DNA of 64,000 nt, taken from the NCBI RefSeq assembly GCF_022750545.1, contig NZ_PUIC01000001.1, positions 1 through 64,000 of the forward strand. Reading direction: 5' to 3'. Source of the DNA: Caulobacter sp. CCUG 60055 (GTDB lineage: Bacteria; Pseudomonadota; Alphaproteobacteria; Caulobacterales; Caulobacteraceae). Of this stretch, positions 17,119-26,496 are shown piece by piece. The translations under genes and the position numbers were made by a program. The notes under the pieces are model-generated. The model searched no databases. It was not told the DNA's origin and saw only the letters and a list, made by a program, of their open reading frames with translations. Numbering within the stretch: the stretch's first letter is position 1; each line of letters begins with the position of its first letter.

Positions 17119-19187
17119 GGCTCGAACTTGGGGGCCTTGGGCGCGATCGAGCGGATCTTGCGCTTCAGCTCGTCGGTCACGGTCTCGGCCTCTTCCTGGT
17201 TGCGGACGACCTTGGGCGTGAGCAGGATCAGCAGCTCGGTGCGCTGGCGGCTGTTGTCGCGGTTGCCGGCCAGCGCTCCGAGCACGGGCACGGCGCTGAG
17301 GATCGGCACCCCACCGCGCATCTTGGTGTTGTTGTCGCTGATCAGGCCGCCCAGGGCGATGGTCTCGCCGTCGCGCGCGGCGATCGAGGTGGCGACCTTG
17401 CGCTTGGAGATCACCGGCGAATTGAGCGGGTTGTTGAGCGCGGCGCCGTTGACGTTGCTGACCTCCTGCGAGATGTCGAGCAGGACCAGCCCGCCGCCGT
17501 TGACGCGCGGCGTGACCTTGAGGATCACCCCGGTGTCGCGATAGTCGATCGAGCTGACGATCGGCGCGCCGCCGCCGGTGGTGCTGACCGCCGTGCCCGT
17601 CGAGATCGGCACCTGGTCGCCGACCTGCAGCGAGGCGGTCTGGTTGTTCAACACCAGCAGGTTGGGCGAGGACAGCACCTCCAGGTGGGTGACGCCGGAC
17701 AGGGCGTTCAGGGTGGCGGCGATGCCGCCGGCGCTGTTGAAGATGGTGTAGTTGAAGCCTGGGAAAACCTGGGCGGGCGTCGGCGTCGGCCCCTTGCCCT
17801 GGATCAGGGAGACCTGGTCGCGGTGGTGCTGGAAGAACCACTGCACCCCGTACTGCAGCTTGTCGTTCAGGGTCACCTCGGTGATGGTCGCCTCGATGAT
17901 CACCTGCAGGGGCGGGATGTCCAGCCGGCGCAGCGCGTCCTCGATCAGGGCGAATTCCCGGGGGGTGGCGTAGGCGACCACGGCGTTGTTGGTCTCGTCG
18001 CTGGTGATCACCAGCCCGTCGGCCGAGCCGCCGGCGCGCATGCCCTGGGGCGCGGGTGCGGGCGACTGGCCAGGCAGGGTCTGGCCGGACGGCGGCTGGG
18101 CGGCGGCCCCGAGCGGCTGCAGGCCGGTCGGACCGCGGTTGCCGGACGGCGTGTCCGCGAACGGCGGCTTCTGGTCGCTGTCCGCGCCGCCCGCCGCGCC
18201 GCCGAAGGCGCTGATCAGCACCTTGGCCAGGTCGCTCGATCGACCGTTCTGCACGCGATAGACATAGAGCCGCCGCTCGCTGGACTGGCCCTCGCGGTCG
18301 AGCACCTCGACCCAGCGGCGAACGTCGTCCAGGTACTGGGCGCGCTGCGATATGGCGATCACCCCGTTCAGCCGGTCCATGGCGATCAGGCGGACCAGGC
18401 CGGCGGCGGTGGAGCCGGGGGCGTTGATCAGCTTCTCCAGCTCCGGGGCGATCAGGCGGGCGTCGGTGTTCTTGGGAATGAACAGGGCGAAGCTCATGCC
18501 CTTCAGCCAGTCCATGTCGAACTGCTGGGCGATGTCTCGCGCCGAACGGCGCTGGCCGGCGGCGCCCGACAGCACCATCACGCCCGACGCCGGGTCGGCG
18601 GTGGCGACCACGCCAGGCAGGATCGGGTCGATCAGCTTCTTCAGCTCGACCGGATTGGCGTAGCGCAGCTTGAGCGTCTCGTTGCCGAAGCCGGGCTGGT
18701 CCGGCCCGACGGCCGGGGCCTGGGCGCGGGCCTGATCCAGGGGCGCCACCACATAGACGCCGTTGCGCAGCTGCAGCGCCAGTCCGGCCGTCTTCAGGGC
18801 ATCCTCGGCCAGGGCCAGGACGTCGGCCTTGGCCACCGGCTGCGGCGTGACCAGGGTGACGGAGCCGTGCGCGGCCGGATCGACGGCGTAGGGCAGTCCG
18901 AGGATGGCGCCCAGCACGGCGGCGGCGAAATCCTTCACCTCGACGCCGGGGAAGTTGAGCGTCACCGGGCCGGGGCGCGGCCGGGGAGGCGACGCCGCTG
19001 GCGGCGGCGAGGGCCAGGTCTCGGCTCCCGGCAGGATGGTCGCCCCCGCGCGGCTGTCCGGGGCCATCGGGCCTGGGCGGCCGGCGTCGGCCGGCGGGGC
19101 CTGGGCGGCCGCCTGGACCGGAGCGAACAGGCCGCCGGCCAGCAGCGCGATCGGGAGCACGGCTCGATGGACGTCGCGTCGGCTCAC
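17115..19187 (-). CDS. gspD: Type II secretion outer-membrane secretin GspD
   Basis: A 690-residue secretin. A Sec signal ends around residue 29 (AAAQA). N-domains follow: N0 near VTLNFPGVEVKDFAAAVLG, N1 near LKLRYANPVELKKLIDPIL, N2 near FALFIPKNTDARLIAPEL, and N3 near RRLYVYRVQNGRSSDLAKVL with a Gly/Pro-rich insertion. The secretin core begins at VIIEATITEVTLNDKLQYGV and ends with VPVLGALAGNR and ELLILLTPKVV. It forms the outer-membrane gate. No lipobox is present, so targeting may not use a lipoprotein self-signal. Overlaps gspC and gspK by 4 bases each. Confidence 0.94.
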   Translation of the reverse strand: MSRRDVHRAVLPIALLAGGLFAPVQAAAQAPPADAGRPGPMAPDSRAGATILPGAETWPSPPPAASPPRPRPGPVTLNFPGVEVKDFAAAVLGAILGLPYAVDPAAHGSVTLVTPQPVAKADVLALAEDALKTAGLALQLRNGVYVVAPLDQARAQAPAVGPDQPGFGNETLKLRYANPVELKKLIDPILPGVVATADPASGVMVLSGAAGQRRSARDIAQQFDMDWLKGMSFALFIPKNTDARLIAPELEKLINAPGSTAAGLVRLIAMDRLNGVIAISQRAQYLDDVRRWVEVLDREGQSSERRLYVYRVQNGRSSDLAKVLISAFGGAAGGADSDQKPPFADTPSGNRGPTGLQPLGAAAQPPSGQTLPGQSPAPAPQGMRAGGSADGLVITSDETNNAVVAYATPREFALIEDALRRLDIPPLQVIIEATITEVTLNDKLQYGVQWFFQHHRDQVSLIQGKGPTPTPAQVFPGFNYTIFNSAGGIAATLNALSGVTHLEVLSSPNLLVLNNQTASLQVGDQVPISTGTAVSTTGGGAPIVSSIDYRDTGVILKVTPRVNGGGLVLLDISQEVSNVNGAALNNPLNSPVISKRKVATSIAARDGETIALGGLISDNNTKMRGGVPILSAVPVLGALAGNRDNSRQRTELLILLTPKVVRNQEEAETVTDELKRKIRSIAPKAPKFEP

Positions 19188-19714
19188 GGCTGCGCCTCCG
19201 GATTCGGCTTGCCGGGGCTGGCGCCGGCGGGGGGAGAGGAGGTTCCGCCGACCGGAATGGCGACGCGGCCGCCCGGCCCGGCGAACACCGCCCCGCGGGG
19301 CGTGACCAGGACCAGCCGCCAGCCTTGCACGCTTTGACCGGGGCGAAGCACGTGGCTGGCCCCGGCGGGGTCGCGCACCACGGCGCTGGCCGAACGGCCG
19401 CCCACGGCCACGCCCAGGACCTGGACATGGGTGGCGAGCGTGGTCCCGGCGGCGCCGGAGGTCTCGCCCGGGGCCCGGTCGGGCGCGAAGATCGGCGTGC
19501 GCAGGATGGCCGGATACTCAGGCACGGGCGTGGCCACCGGCGCGCGGGAGCGCCGGGGCGCGACGGCGGAATCCGCCGGCAGCTCGGTGCGGCCCGGCAG
19601 GGCGAGCTGGGCGGCCAGGCCGCCCAGTAGGACGATCAGGGCGAGGATCGGCGGCCATTCGCCGCTACCGGGCCGGCGCAGGATGGAAGAGCGCAGAGAC
19701 CTGAAGGCGGACAT
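19184..19714 (-). CDS. gspC: Type II secretion inner-membrane protein GspC, short form without PDZ
   Basis: A 176-residue protein. ATG 19714 gives MSAFRSLRSSILRRPG followed by one membrane helix (ILALIVLLGGLAAQLAL). The homology region follows, with VLGVAVGGRSASAVVRDP and VLRPGQSVQGWRLVLVTPRGAVF, the part that contacts GspD N0. Classical GspC is around 270-300 residues with a C-terminal PDZ or coiled-coil domain; here the protein ends in a Pro/Gly-rich tail instead. The start lies 50 bases inside gspM. Position between gspM and gspD supports the call. Confidence 0.82.
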   Translation of the reverse strand: MSAFRSLRSSILRRPGSGEWPPILALIVLLGGLAAQLALPGRTELPADSAVAPRRSRAPVATPVPEYPAILRTPIFAPDRAPGETSGAAGTTLATHVQVLGVAVGGRSASAVVRDPAGASHVLRPGQSVQGWRLVLVTPRGAVFAGPGGRVAIPVGGTSSPPAGASPGKPNPEAQP

Positions 19715-20222
19715 CCAGCGGCGCGGAGCGGCCGGACTGGAGGGCGCGGTCGGCTCCAAGCGAGACGTACTCGACGACGACATAGGGCGACTCGTTCTCC
19801 AGGCGCCGGATGCTCGCATCCAACTGGGTGAGGTTGATCTGGGCGTCGGCGCGGACGCTGATCCAGCCGGCCGGGATGTCGGTCTGGACCTGTTGGACGG
19901 CGCTGACCGCGCCGCCGGCCTCGGTCAGGCTGGCCGCCAGCCGGCGCTTGAGGGCGTCGGCGGCCAGCCCTTCGGACGGAGCGGTGATGCGGTAGACGGC
20001 GCTGGACTGACGCGCGGCCTGGGCCTCGGTCCGCAGGACCGGAATGGCGGCCAGCAGCCTCTGGCCGTTGCGATAGCGGGTCAGCAGCTGTTCGCGCCGC
20101 TCGGCGCGGGCCTTGAAGCCGCCGATCAGCGGGGCGGCCACGCCCAGCCACGCCGCCGCGACCGCGCCGATCAGCAGGCCCACGGCGACCAGCTTGCGCT
20201 CTCGCGGCGCCAGCGGCCTCAT
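19665..20222 (-). CDS. gspM: Type II secretion inner-membrane protein GspM
   Basis: A 185-residue bitopic protein with a short cytoplasmic tail (MRPLAPRERK), one membrane helix (LVAVGLLIGAVAAAWLGVAAPL) and a periplasmic ferredoxin-like domain. It pairs with GspL in the assembly platform. The start overlaps the gspL stop by ATGA and the 3' end overlaps gspC. Sequence conservation in GspM is low, so the call rests on size, topology and operon position. Confidence 0.82.
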   Translation of the reverse strand: MRPLAPRERKLVAVGLLIGAVAAAWLGVAAPLIGGFKARAERREQLLTRYRNGQRLLAAIPVLRTEAQAARQSSAVYRITAPSEGLAADALKRRLAASLTEAGGAVSAVQQVQTDIPAGWISVRADAQINLTQLDASIRRLENESPYVVVEYVSLGADRALQSGRSAPLDVRLQVSALFHPAPAR

Positions 20223-21277
20223 CGCGCCCGCCTCGCAGCGCGCGGAACGGCGGCGTCGGCCATGACGTCGAACGGCTCCTGTCCCGTCGCGGTCTTGGTC
20301 GGCATGTCCGACAGCAGCGAGCGCGCCTCGGCCAGGGCCGGCCCGCGCAGGGCGGCCGTCAGGTCGAAGCCCGGCTGCTTGAAGCCGACCAGGCGGACCG
20401 CCCGGCCGTTCCATTCCAGCCGCTGCACCCATTGGCCCGAAGGCAGGGCGCGGGTGACGGCGTCGAGGATGCGCAGCGGCTCGTGCGCCGAGCGTTTGGT
20501 CAGCAACGCCAGCCGCGCGGCGCGCTCGGCCTCGACGTCCTTGCGCAGCTTGGTCGCCAGGCCGACGGCCGGCTGCTGGGCGTCGACGAGGCGCTGCAAC
20601 TGGCCGACGTCGTCGATGTCGCGGGCGACCAGCAGCCCCAGGTTGGCGGCGGCGAGCGCGCCGCAGGCTGCCCAGAGATAGGCGCGCCGCCGATCGACCG
20701 GCCCGCCGCCGTCCTCGTCGCGGATCGCGCGCATGAAGTCGAACCGCAGGTCCAGGCCGTCGACCCCGCCGCCGACCCCGATCCGCTCGACCTTCAGGCC
20801 GGCGGCGGAGGCCTGGGCCAGCAGCGCCCTGCAGCGTTCGCGGGCGATGACGCCGAGGCGGACGCGCTGACGGGGCCCCTCGGCGGGGCGATCCAGCGGC
20901 TGGATGTCGACATAGACCTGTTCGGCGGCGAAGGGGGTGTAGCGATCGACGTTCAGCGCCACCAGGCGGCGCAGATCGGGGGGCGACAGCCTGGGCAGGT
21001 CGAGGTCGTGGACCAGGGCCGCGCCGGGCGGAAGCAGGAGGTCGACCGGTCCGCCCGGCCGTCGCCCGCTTGCGGGCGCGGCTTCCGGCGCGCCGGCCCG
21101 CCATATCCGGATCGCGCCGTCCGCCTCCATTCGGGCCAGCCTTCGCGCCCCGCGCGGCGAGCGGCGCAGGGCCGGGGGAACGAGGTCGGCCAGCTCGCGG
21201 CCCCACCAGGCGAAGCCCAGGCGGATCCAGCGGGCGATGACGCCCAGGTCGGCGTTGAGGATCTGCTGCGGGGTCAT
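20219..21277 (-). CDS. gspL: Type II secretion inner-membrane protein GspL
   Basis: A 352-residue protein with an actin-like cytoplasmic region (VDLLLPPGAALVHDLDLPRLSPPDLRRLVALNVDRYTPF), a membrane helix near AYLWAACGALAAANLGLLVA, and a small periplasmic domain. GspL recruits the GspE ATPase to the membrane. The frame opens to 21433, but ATG 21277 overlaps the gspJ stop in an ATGA junction and starts the expected sequence MTPQQILNADLG. Confidence 0.85.
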   Translation of the reverse strand: MTPQQILNADLGVIARWIRLGFAWWGRELADLVPPALRRSPRGARRLARMEADGAIRIWRAGAPEAAPASGRRPGGPVDLLLPPGAALVHDLDLPRLSPPDLRRLVALNVDRYTPFAAEQVYVDIQPLDRPAEGPRQRVRLGVIARERCRALLAQASAAGLKVERIGVGGGVDGLDLRFDFMRAIRDEDGGGPVDRRRAYLWAACGALAAANLGLLVARDIDDVGQLQRLVDAQQPAVGLATKLRKDVEAERAARLALLTKRSAHEPLRILDAVTRALPSGQWVQRLEWNGRAVRLVGFKQPGFDLTAALRGPALAEARSLLSDMPTKTATGQEPFDVMADAAVPRAARRAR

Positions 21278-21924
21278 CGGCCGCGACACCCGCCGGTTTC
21301 CGGCGACAACAGGCATTCGGTGTCGATGTCCGCCGCCGGGTGGACGAGCAGGTCGGGCCAGCGGCGACGGTCGCCCTCCGGGAGGGTCAGGCGGATGCGG
21401 ATCAGCTGGGGCGTGGTGATCTGGCGGCTCCATTGCGGGCGCCAGGCCGGACGGCCGCCGTCCGTGGCGCCGTAATAGGCGAGGTCCAGGCTCTGGACGC
21501 CGCTCAGCAGCACCTCGCGGTCGGTGAAGCGCTTGCGGTCGACGGCCACGTCGCTGACCGATTCCAGGACGAGGTCGCCGCGGGCGTCGACGGACAGCCG
21601 GCGGCGGCGCAGCGGGCCGGGGCCCCGGCCCGGAGCCGGCGGGGACAGGAAGAACAGGCTCGTCGCCTGGCCGTCGAAGTCGGGCCGGGGCGGGCGGCTG
21701 TAAAGGGTCACCGGCGCGGCGCGGCGGACATAGTCGGCGAGCCTGGCCTGGGCCGCCTCGACCGCCTCGCCGCCGGCGGTGTCGCGGTCGATCCGACTCC
21801 AGGCCGCGCCCCGGCCGCCCAGGCCGGCGACGATCATCAGGCTGATGAGGCCAAGGATGGTCAGGCTGGCGAGAAGCTCGACCAGCGTGAAGCCGTCCTG
21901 CCGTCGGGGCACCCCTGCCTTCAT
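21274..21924 (-). CDS. gspJ: Type II secretion minor pseudopilin GspJ
   Basis: A 216-residue pseudopilin with the canonical type IV leader GFTLVELLASLTILGLISLM, where cleavage after the Gly leaves Phe and a Glu at position 5. The rest is a beta-rich globular head. It sits two bases after gspI and overlaps gspL, in the usual H-I-J order. Part of the pseudopilus tip complex. Confidence 0.9.
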   Translation of the reverse strand: MKAGVPRRQDGFTLVELLASLTILGLISLMIVAGLGGRGAAWSRIDRDTAGGEAVEAAQARLADYVRRAAPVTLYSRPPRPDFDGQATSLFFLSPPAPGRGPGPLRRRRLSVDARGDLVLESVSDVAVDRKRFTDREVLLSGVQSLDLAYYGATDGGRPAWRPQWSRQITTPQLIRIRLTLPEGDRRRWPDLLVHPAADIDTECLLSPETGGCRGR

Positions 21925-21926
21925 GG

Positions 21927-22301
21927 TCAGACCGGCGGCGCGAGCCGGCGGCTCCTGAGCGTGACGAGGGGCGGTCCGCCCCTGGCGTCGCGCACCGAGA
22001 CGGCGACGCAGTAGAGCGCGCCGAGGGCGCTGTCGCCGGCCTCCAGCGCGCAGGGCTGCATGTCGACCCGCCAGAGGTCGGGCCCGTCGCGGCCTTCGGC
22101 CGCGCCGGCGGTCAGCGGGATCGAGTAGCCGACGGCGGCCATCTGCGAGCGGGCGACCATCAGAGCGTAACGGCGGGCTTCGACCATTTGCCGCCGGTTG
22201 GCGCTGTCGGCGGTGACCTGGAAGCCGGCGGCGAGGATCATCGACACGATGGCGGCGGCGATCAGGGCCTCGATGAACACCGAGCCGCTCTGGCCGCTCA
22301 T
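21927..22301 (-). CDS. gspI: Type II secretion minor pseudopilin GspI
   Basis: A 124-residue pseudopilin. The N-terminus is MSGQSGSVFIEALIAAAIVSM, a prepilin leader with Gly-Ser at the cleavage region and a conserved Glu. The length is typical of GspI. Overlaps gspH by 4 bases. Confidence 0.87.
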   Translation of the reverse strand: MSGQSGSVFIEALIAAAIVSMILAAGFQVTADSANRRQMVEARRYALMVARSQMAAVGYSIPLTAGAAEGRDGPDLWRVDMQPCALEAGDSALGALYCVAVSVRDARGGPPLVTLRSRRLAPPV

Positions 22302-22738
22302 GACGTCGTCCTCGCCAGGCCGCTGGCCGGGTCCACCTCGAAGCGCGCGGTGAGCCGGCCGTTGGACAGGGACAGCCGTCCTCCTGAGGAGGACCCGTCC
22401 GGGTAGAAGCTGAGCGCCGCGCCGGTCGGGGCCATCGACAGGCCCGTGGTCAGGGCCCGCACCGGCCCAGGCGTCCAGCCGTAGTTGCGGCCCTGCGGCG
22501 AGACCACCAGCTGCACGCGGCGGCCGGTGACGAGCGCCTGGGCGCGGGCCATGCGCAGGTCGGCCCTGACGCCGACGGCGGCCTGGCCGAAGGCGGCGCT
22601 GGCCGCGCCTTGGCGCAGGACCGGGAAGGCGATGGCCCCGATGGCGGCCAGGATGGTCATGGTGACCAGCGCCTCGACGAGGGTGGTTCCGGCCTCTCGT
22701 CCGCCGTCGGGACGGGGCGGTTCACCAGTTGCCGACAT
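22298..22738 (-). CDS. gspH: Type II secretion minor pseudopilin GspH
   Basis: A 146-residue pseudopilin with leader REAGTTLVEALVTMTILAAIG and a head containing RADLRMARAQALVTGRRVQL, a pattern common in GspH/FimT proteins. The ATG lies inside the 3' end of gspG (17-base overlap). Confidence 0.88.
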   Translation of the reverse strand: MSATGEPPRPDGGREAGTTLVEALVTMTILAAIGAIAFPVLRQGAASAAFGQAAVGVRADLRMARAQALVTGRRVQLVVSPQGRNYGWTPGPVRALTTGLSMAPTGAALSFYPDGSSSGGRLSLSNGRLTARFEVDPASGLARTTS

Positions 22739-23213
22739 CGCGGGCCTCGTTCGCGCCGCCCTCGGCCTTGTCCGAGCCGAGGGTGTAGACGTCGACGTCG
22801 CCGTGCTGGCCGGGGTTGCGGTAGAGGTAGGCTTGGCCCCAGGGGTCCTTCAGCGCGGCCGCCTTCTGCAGGTAGGGACCGTTCCAGCCGGCGTCGGCTG
22901 GGGCGGCCGCGACCAGGACGTTCAGGCCTTCCTCCTGGGTCGGATAGCGGCCGACGTCGAGGCGGTAGAGCTCCAGCGCGGCGGTGATGTTCTGGATCTG
23001 GACCTTGGCGGTCTGCGAGCGGGAGGAGCCGAGATACTTCAGCACCTGCGGGGCGACGATGGCCGCCAGCAGGCCCATGATCGCCAGCACCACCAGCAGC
23101 TCCAGCAGGGTGAACCCCGCCTCGCGGTCGCCGGGGCGGGCCGGCCGCCGCCGCGCGGCACGCCGGATCTGGAACATCGCCCGGACGGGCGGTCGTTGCG
23201 TGCGCTGGGTCAT
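22722..23213 (-). CDS. gspG: Type II secretion major pseudopilin GspG
   Basis: A 163-residue protein with the classic leader AGFTLLELLVVLAIMGLLAA, then the GspG-specific QNITAALELYRLDVGRYPTQEEGLNVLV and DPWGQAYLYRNPG motifs (calcium-binding C-terminal region). ATG 23213 overlaps the gspF stop; an internal ATG at 23177 would give a shorter leader more typical of the family. The main pseudopilus subunit. Confidence 0.94.
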   Translation of the reverse strand: MTQRTQRPPVRAMFQIRRAARRRPARPGDREAGFTLLELLVVLAIMGLLAAIVAPQVLKYLGSSRSQTAKVQIQNITAALELYRLDVGRYPTQEEGLNVLVAAAPADAGWNGPYLQKAAALKDPWGQAYLYRNPGQHGDVDVYTLGSDKAEGGANEARDVGNW

Positions 23214-24421
23214 GACGGTGGGAGAGCCAGATCGTTGAAGCCGAGGATGGCGGACATGATCGAGGCGATGACGCCGGCCACGGCCGCGCCCATCACGATG
23301 GTGATCGCCGGGGTTAGGATGGAGATCAGCCGTTGCAGGACCGTGCGGACCTCGCGGTCGAGGACGTCGGCCAGCCGGCCCAGCATCAGGCCGAGCTGGG
23401 CGGTCTCTTCCCCCGTGCGCAGGAAGCTGATGGCCATGCCGGGGAACAGGCCGGTCGCCGCCAGCGGTCCGGCGAGGCCGCCGCCTTCCTTGAGGCCGAC
23501 GGCGACGCGGCCGACGGCGGCGGCCATGTGGGTGTTGGCCAGCGAGCGCTGGGCGATGCCGAGGGCGGCGGGCAGCGGCACGCCGCCCTCGACCAGGCTG
23601 CCGAGCACCCGGGCGAAGCGCGCCGTTTCGGCCGCCTTGATCAGGCCGCCGACCTGCGGCGCCGACAGCAGGCGGCGGTCCAGCGCCTGACGCACGCCGG
23701 GGCGCTTGAACCAGCGCCAGAGCCCGACGCCGGCCACGACGGCGGCGAGCAGGCCGAAGACGCCGTATTCGCGCACCGCCCGGCTGGCGGCGAGCACCAT
23801 GCGGGTGGCGAAGGGCAGCCTGGATTGCTGGTCGGAGAACAGGCCCTCGAACTGGGGCACCACGAACAGCATCATCATCAGGATCACCGCTGCGGCGAGC
23901 CCGATCAGCATGACGGGATAGACCATCGACGAGGCGATGGTCTGGCGCAGCGCCGCCGCCCGGTCGAGGGTTTCGGCCAGCCGCGCCAGCTGGACGTCCA
24001 GCCGGCCGTTGGCCTCGCCGGCCTCGGCCATGGCCGAGGCCATCGGCGGGAACAGCCCGCGCGCCTCGGCCACGGCGCGCGACAGGGGCGCGCCTTCCTT
24101 GACCCGCTTCAGGATTTCGCCGAGGGCGGCCTTGAGCGTCGGGTCGACGGTGTTGGCGGCGCAGGTCGACAGGGCGCGGTCGAGGGACAGGCCGGCGCCG
24201 AGCAGCACCGCCAACTCGCCGACGGCGTTGACCATGGCCCGCTGCACCGCGCCGCCGGACCGCGGCTTGGGCGCCGCCGCGGCGGCGGTCCTGGCGGTCT
24301 CCACCGGGATGAGGCCCAGGCGGCGCAGGCGCTCCAGCGCCTCGTCCTGGTCGGCGGCGTCGAGCACCCCCGAGCGCATTTCGCCCGAGGCAGTGGCGGC
24401 GCGGTAGGTGAAGCTGGGCAC
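23210..24421 (-). CDS. gspF: Type II secretion inner-membrane platform protein GspF
   Basis: A 403-residue polytopic protein of the GspF/PilC family with two repeated T2SF domains. FTYRAATASGEMRSGVLDA begins the protein. LAVLLGAGLSLDRAL and LVEGGVPLPAALGIAQRS mark the two repeats, and membrane helices include VMLIGLAAAVILMMMLFVVPQFE. Length and motifs are normal for the family. Starts 3 bases after gspE. Confidence 0.94.
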   Translation of the reverse strand: MPSFTYRAATASGEMRSGVLDAADQDEALERLRRLGLIPVETARTAAAAAPKPRSGGAVQRAMVNAVGELAVLLGAGLSLDRALSTCAANTVDPTLKAALGEILKRVKEGAPLSRAVAEARGLFPPMASAMAEAGEANGRLDVQLARLAETLDRAAALRQTIASSMVYPVMLIGLAAAVILMMMLFVVPQFEGLFSDQQSRLPFATRMVLAASRAVREYGVFGLLAAVVAGVGLWRWFKRPGVRQALDRRLLSAPQVGGLIKAAETARFARVLGSLVEGGVPLPAALGIAQRSLANTHMAAAVGRVAVGLKEGGGLAGPLAATGLFPGMAISFLRTGEETAQLGLMLGRLADVLDREVRTVLQRLISILTPAITIVMGAAVAGVIASIMSAILGFNDLALPPS

Positions 24422-24424
24422 GCC

Positions 24425-26110
24425 TCAGTCCTCCCGGGTCACGCGCAGGACTTCGTCGAGCGTGGTCACGCCGGCGCGCGCCTTGGCCACGCCGTGCTGG
24501 AGCATGGTGCGCATGCCCTGGGCGACGGCGGCCCGCTCGATCTCGCGGGCCTCGGCGCGGGCGAGCATCAGGCGGCCGGCGTCCTCTCCCATCGGCAACA
24601 GTTCGACGATGGCGGCCCGGCCCTTGAAGCCCGTCCGTCCGCAGGCGGAACAGCCGACCGGGCGCCAGAACTCGACGATCTCGCCCGGCGCGGGCCGCAG
24701 GCCGGCCAGGGCCAGCTCGGTCGGCGCGGCCGGATGCGGCTCGCGGCATTCGGGACACAGGCGGCGGACCAGCCGCTGGGCCAGGACGGCGTTAAGCGTC
24801 GATGTCAGCAGGAACGGCTCCATGCCCATGTCCAGCAGGCGCGTCACCGCCGCCGCCGCGCTGTTGGTGTGCAGGGTGGACAGGATGGTGTGTCCGGTCA
24901 GGGCCGCCTGGACGGCGATCTGGGCGGTCTCCAGGTCGCGAATCTCGCCGACCATCATCACGTCGGGGTCCTGGCGCAGGAACGAGCGCAGGGCGGCGGC
25001 GAAGGTCAGGCCGATCTGGGGACTGACCTGGGTCTGGCTGACGCCGGGCAGGCGGTACTCGATGGGGTCCTCGACCGTCAGGATCTTGCGGTCGGCGGTG
25101 TTGAGCGCCGACAGCGCCGTATAAAGCGTGGTGGTCTTGCCGCTGCCGGTCGGGCCGGTGACCAGCACGATGCCGTGCGGGCGGTTCAGGATTTCCAGGA
25201 AGGCCGGAAGGATCGCGTCGTCGAAGCCCAGGGTGTCGAAGTCGAGCGACAGGTGCGAACGGTCGAGCAGGCGCAGGACCACGCTTTCGCCGTGGATGGT
25301 GGGCGAGGTCGCCACCCGTAGGTCGATTTCGTGGCCGCGCACGGCCAGCCGCATGCGCCCGTCTTGCGGCAGGCGGCGCTCGGCGATGTTGAGGTTGGCC
25401 AGCACCTTGATGCGCGAAACGAAGGCGGCCTTGAGGTGGGGCGACAGCAACTCCTGGTCCTTGAGGGCGCCGTCGACGCGGAAGCGGATCTTCAGGCCGT
25501 CCTCGGACGGCTCGACATGGATGTCTGAGGCGCGCTGTTCGGCGGCGCGGGCGATCAGGCCGTTCACCGCCCGCACCACCGGGGCGTCGCTGGCCAGGTC
25601 CTTCAGCCGCTCCAGGTCGCCCTCGTCGGCCTCGTCCTGGCCGTCGGGACCGGCCTCCGGCGCGGCGGCGCCGTAGAGCCGGTCGAGCGCGGCCTCGACG
25701 TCGCCGGCGCGGGCCGCCAGGGGAACGACCGGCGTCTCCAGGGCGTAGGCGAGGGCGGCGGCCGGGTAGGGGTCGAGCGGGTCGACGAAGGCGACCTCGA
25801 CGCCGGTCTCGCCGGCGCGCAACGGTACCGCCTTGGCCTCGCGCAGGAAGCGCGGCGAGACGGCGGCCTCGAGCGGGGCGGCCGGATAGTCGTCGGGGCC
25901 GGCGAGGCGCAGGCCGGCGGCCTCGGCCAGGGTTTCGGCCAGGGCCTGTTCGGACACCAGGCCGAGGCGGGTGAGCACCGCGTCCAGCCTCTCGCCGCTC
26001 TCCTCCTGCACCACCACGGCGCGCGCCAGCGTCTCCGCGGCGACCAGCCCGCGTTCGACGATGACCTGCCGCAAGGAAAGACGATATGCGTACACGGATA
26101 ATGCCCACAC
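24425..26110 (-). CDS. gspE: Type II secretion ATPase GspE
   Basis: A 561-residue secretion ATPase. An N-terminal GspE_N domain covers about residues 10-145, the Walker A GPTGSGKTT is at 319-327, the Asp box follows, Walker B DPDVMMVGEIRD is at 381-392 and the His box is LSTLHTNS. A four-cysteine zinc site is present (Cys452, Cys455, Cys487, Cys490). The first possible start is a GTG at 26110; no ATG lies near it, so the exact start is uncertain by a few codons. It opens the gsp operon E-F-G-H-I-J-L-M-C-D-K. Confidence 0.93.
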   Translation of the reverse strand: MWALSVYAYRLSLRQVIVERGLVAAETLARAVVVQEESGERLDAVLTRLGLVSEQALAETLAEAAGLRLAGPDDYPAAPLEAAVSPRFLREAKAVPLRAGETGVEVAFVDPLDPYPAAALAYALETPVVPLAARAGDVEAALDRLYGAAAPEAGPDGQDEADEGDLERLKDLASDAPVVRAVNGLIARAAEQRASDIHVEPSEDGLKIRFRVDGALKDQELLSPHLKAAFVSRIKVLANLNIAERRLPQDGRMRLAVRGHEIDLRVATSPTIHGESVVLRLLDRSHLSLDFDTLGFDDAILPAFLEILNRPHGIVLVTGPTGSGKTTTLYTALSALNTADRKILTVEDPIEYRLPGVSQTQVSPQIGLTFAAALRSFLRQDPDVMMVGEIRDLETAQIAVQAALTGHTILSTLHTNSAAAAVTRLLDMGMEPFLLTSTLNAVLAQRLVRRLCPECREPHPAAPTELALAGLRPAPGEIVEFWRPVGCSACGRTGFKGRAAIVELLPMGEDAGRLMLARAEAREIERAAVAQGMRTMLQHGVAKARAGVTTLDEVLRVTRED

Positions 26111-26410
26111 GTCCCGGAGGCGATGCTCAAAGCGTCGCCGAACAGGTGATAAGCACTCGGCGGTGAGGAAATATACGGGGTAATCCCCAGGTCGGGCGGA
26201 TAAATTTCCAAAAGATCATGACCTCACAAGGTCGTGTTCTTTATTCGCGTTCATCATGTCAGTTTCATTTAAATACAGAGATGAAAATATTCTGTTGTCG
26301 ACGGCCGGTCGATCGCCTCGCCGACGGCCGTGATCGCGTTCAAGGCGCTGATCGGAAAGGCGGACCCGGCCGCTCGGGCGGACGCGGCGGGCGAGGGCGG
26401 CGGCTGGGTA

Positions 26411-26496
26411 TGTGACGATATGATGTAAACGATGTGAATATATCGAATTGTATTTGTTTAATCGGCCATTGTGCGTTCTTAATAGATATCGTCACA
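26411..26496. repeat. Spaced inverted repeat TGTGACGATAT / ATATCGTCACA
   Basis: TGTGACGATAT at 26411-26421 is the exact reverse complement of ATATCGTCACA at 26486-26496, with 64 AT-rich bases between. A related CACGATATCG lies just downstream (around 26508-26517). Such spaced identical sites upstream of a secreted-protein gene may be a pair of regulator binding sites. Function is inferred from position only. Confidence 0.4.

Noticed and set aside
26245-26275. ATGTCAG / TTTCATTT as a Pho box
   Set aside because: Only a partial match to one half of a Pho-box repeat, without the second direct repeat at the right spacing.
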